Program-made: the position numbers and the translations under genes | Assembly (NCBI GenBank): GCA_050740315.1 | Contig: JBOIDC010000001.1 | Span: 1-64,000, forward strand | DNA from: JACCYU01 sp050740315 | GTDB lineage: Bacteria > Pseudomonadota > Gammaproteobacteria > JACCYU01 | Length of the DNA stretch: 64,000 bases | Direction of reading: 5' to 3' | Notes under the pieces: generated by a model | What the model was told of the DNA's origin: nothing | The model's database searches: none | The model's input: only the letters and a program-made list of their open reading frames with translations | Part shown: in pieces, positions 62,381 to 64,000 of the stretch | Position numbering within the stretch: position 1 is the stretch's first letter | Layout: each line of letters opens with the position of its first letter

Positions 62381-63960
62381 TGAACGGCGGTTTCGTCGAT
62401 CTGCGCGCATCCCGCGGCGACGCGCTGACCGAACACAACGCCGTGTGGCCCTCGTTTACCGATATCATGACCGTGGTGGTCATGATCTTTCTGCTGACCA
62501 GCATGGTGGTAATCCTGCGCAACTGGGAGCTGGTCGAAAACCTGCGCGCCAGCATCCAGGCCGAGCAGCAGGTCGCCGAGGCGATGCGCAACACCGCGCA
62601 GGCCCGGGAAACGGCCGAACAGCAGCTGGCGCGCGCGCAGCAGGAGATCGCTACGCTGCGAAGCGAACTGGATCGCGCCGCCACTGACGCGCAGCGCAAC
62701 GCGCAGTTGCTGGCCGAGCGCGACAGCAGCTTGTCGTCAGCCAAGTCCGCGATCAAGCAATTGTCTGCGAACCTGCAGTCATCGTATGACGAGGTCGATG
62801 CGCTGGAGGCGCGCATGGAGCGCGCGCGCGCCGCCCGTGCGGAGCTGCAAAGCTCAGTGGCGCAAAAACAGGCCGATCTCGAATCCGCGCAAGCCTCTAT
62901 CGAAACCTTGTCACAAGATCTGGATTCTTCGCGCGAGCGGGTGAGCGTGCTGGAGCGCGAGGCGCAGCAGGCCGCCACGCAACGTTCGGAATTGCAGGCC
63001 GCCTTCGACGCGCAACGCGGCGATCTGGAGATGGCGCGCGCCGACGCTACGCAACTACAGGAACAACTGGAGTCTTCCCGCCAGCGGGTGGGAACGCTGG
63101 AAGAGCAGGTCGAGCAGGCGCGGCTGCGCGGCGGACAACTGCAGGCGGAATACGCGGCGCGCCAGAACGAGTTGCAGGCGGCGCAGCAAAAAATCGCGCA
63201 GCTGACACAATCGCTGGATGCCTCCGGCGAGAGGGTGAGCGCCCTGGAGCAGCAGATCGAACAGGTGCGTACCGAGCGCGCCCAGCTGCGGGCATCGCTT
63301 GAGGGGGGGCAGACGGATCTGGCGACGGCCGAGGACCGCATAGCTGAGCTGACCCAGGCACTGCAGGCCGCGGCCGAGACAGAGCGCGCCATGCAGAGCC
63401 GGATTGAGCGGGCGCGCGGCGAGAGTTCCGAACTGCAGGCGGCCTACGAGCGTCAGCAGGCGCGTTTGAGCGCCGCGCAACAGCGGGCTGCGGAACTTGA
63501 CACTGCGCTTGATGCCCAGACGCTGGAACTGCGCGATCTGCGTCAGGCGCGCAGCCAGGCGCAACAGCAAAGCCAGCAAAGCGAACAGCAGCTGGCGGCG
63601 TTGCGCGGCGACTTCGACACCCTCAAGGTCAAGTACAATCGATTGATACAGCCTGCGCGCAGCGCTGCAGGCAAACATGTCGTAGAGGTGCGTTACGACA
63701 AGGGTCCCGAGGGCCACAAGATCGGCGTGAAAGACGCCGATGAGGGGGCCTTCAGCGAGGTGAGCCGCGCGCAGCTAACGCGCCGGCTCGACGCGCTCAA
63801 GGCGCGCTACAACAACGATTTGTACGTGCGCATCATCATTCCGGACAGCAGCGGCCTGTCGTATAACGAAGCGTGGGACTTTACCAACGAAATTCTGAGT
63901 AGTTACGATTACTACTACCAGACGCCCGGACGCGAACCCGGCGCGGAAGCCGTGCAGTAA
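62380..63960 (+). CDS. MotB/ExbD-like stator partner with long periplasmic coiled-coil stalk
   Basis: The 526-residue protein starts at ATG 62380, overlapping the channel gene by one base. Residues 1-27 are cytoplasmic. One transmembrane helix (about 29-46, DIMTVVVMIFLLTSMVVIL) begins with Asp28, at the place of the ion-carrying Asp of MotB/ExbD. From about residue 50 to 425 the chain is continuous coiled coil containing five exact-length 49-residue repeats. The C-terminal domain (about 430-526), with VVEVRYDKGPEGHKIGV and LYVRIIIPDSSGLSYNEAWD, has an ExbD/TolR-like pattern rather than an OmpA peptidoglycan-binding fold. I recognise no named family for the whole. After the stop, 63961-64000 shows no gene. 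Confidence 0.75.
   Translation: MNGGFVDLRASRGDALTEHNAVWPSFTDIMTVVVMIFLLTSMVVILRNWELVENLRASIQAEQQVAEAMRNTAQARETAEQQLARAQQEIATLRSELDRAATDAQRNAQLLAERDSSLSSAKSAIKQLSANLQSSYDEVDALEARMERARAARAELQSSVAQKQADLESAQASIETLSQDLDSSRERVSVLEREAQQAATQRSELQAAFDAQRGDLEMARADATQLQEQLESSRQRVGTLEEQVEQARLRGGQLQAEYAARQNELQAAQQKIAQLTQSLDASGERVSALEQQIEQVRTERAQLRASLEGGQTDLATAEDRIAELTQALQAAAETERAMQSRIERARGESSELQAAYERQQARLSAAQQRAAELDTALDAQTLELRDLRQARSQAQQQSQQSEQQLAALRGDFDTLKVKYNRLIQPARSAAGKHVVEVRYDKGPEGHKIGVKDADEGAFSEVSRAQLTRRLDALKARYNNDLYVRIIIPDSSGLSYNEAWDFTNEILSSYDYYYQTPGREPGAEAVQ
62731..63465 (+). repeat. Five tandem 147-bp coding repeats (49 residues each)
   Basis: Residues 118-166, 167-215, 216-264, 265-313 and 314-362 of the MotB/ExbD-like protein are five repeats of exactly 49 residues, that is seven heptads. 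Shared positions include Leu at 1, an SSRERV/ESSRQRV/DASGERV block near 17-22, VxxLE near 22-26, an ELQA-type block at 38-41, and D/E/R at 49. A shorter unit (residues 83-117, 35 residues) precedes them and part of a sixth (363-380) follows. This is a protein repeat, not CRISPR. Confidence 0.85.
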
Positions 63961-64000
63961 CGGCTCGAACTGCGCCCGTCATCAGATCGCGATGATGCCA

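Noticed and set aside
62731..63465. Tandem repeats as a CRISPR array
   Set aside because: The units are 147 bp, diverged, and coding; they form heptad coiled coil with no spacer-repeat alternation.
61409..63960. Identification as a classical Zorya ZorAB or TolQR pair
   Set aside because: The long tail is on the partner and not on the channel subunit, and no OmpA-like end or other Zorya genes are seen; TolR is far shorter.

Overview
The window looks like chromosomal DNA from a GC-rich, Gram-negative, probably uncultured gammaproteobacterium. The evidence is a full LPS inner-core/Kdo gene set (hldE, hldD, waaF-like, waaA, kdkA), a glnE-ilvE-LPS core gene order that I recall from Pseudomonas and relatives, two TonB-dependent receptors, a TolC, a RegB/RegA redox two-component pair, a TPP riboswitch before thiC, and PA2778/PA2779-family proteins. 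No rRNA, tRNA, transposase, integrase or CRISPR array was seen. The taxonomic call is inference from gene content. || Region 1 (about 1-6,700) is a mosaic accessory patch. It holds the tail of an SDR oxidoreductase, DUF2147 and DUF2798 proteins, an enoyl-CoA hydratase plus alpha/beta hydrolase pair with very GC-rich codon use, a second enoyl-CoA-hydratase-like protein with a Tat-type leader, a zinc-independent quinone-oxidoreductase-like MDR, a 5'-truncated beta-propeller remnant and a DUF488 protein. An exact 26-bp direct repeat (418-443 and 3521-3546) lies upstream of two of these genes. Region 2 (6,700-13,300) has a membrane-anchored hydrolase, a formaldehyde-activating-enzyme homologue without the expected active-site His, a frameshifted methyltransferase, three small membrane/secreted DUF proteins and a frameshifted TonB-dependent receptor. 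|| Region 3 (13,600-31,200) holds a membrane diguanylate cyclase, RegA/RegB divergent from a second TonB-dependent receptor with a perfect palindrome between them, a glycosyltransferase-like gene, argA, an AlgI-type MBOAT acyltransferase with its partner, an O-methyltransferase, a PAS-GGDEF-EAL protein behind a possible attenuator, a haem-oxygenase-fold protein and an AI-2E-family permease with an extra C-terminal domain. Region 4 (31,200-42,800) has ilvD downstream of a PA2779/PA2778 pair, a ferric-iron ABC importer (fbpABC) behind a Fur-box-like site, then glnE, an unusual inverted-repeat element, ilvE and a zf-CHCC protein. || Region 5 (42,800-56,300) is LPS core biosynthesis: an O-antigen-ligase-like protein, hldE/hldD for ADP-heptose, three GT9 heptosyltransferase-type enzymes, two LPS kinases, a DUF6165 protein and waaA, followed by tolC and pcm. 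Region 6 (56,300-64,000) has the TPP riboswitch and thiC, a small secreted protein coupled to thiC, an NTF2-like protein, a DUF2934 protein, a DnaJ/VWA pair, and a two-gene ion-motor module. The motor module pairs an ExbB/MotA-like stator with a MotB/ExbD-like partner whose periplasmic stalk contains five consecutive 49-residue (seven-heptad) coiled-coil repeats. This last module is the best candidate for an undescribed system.
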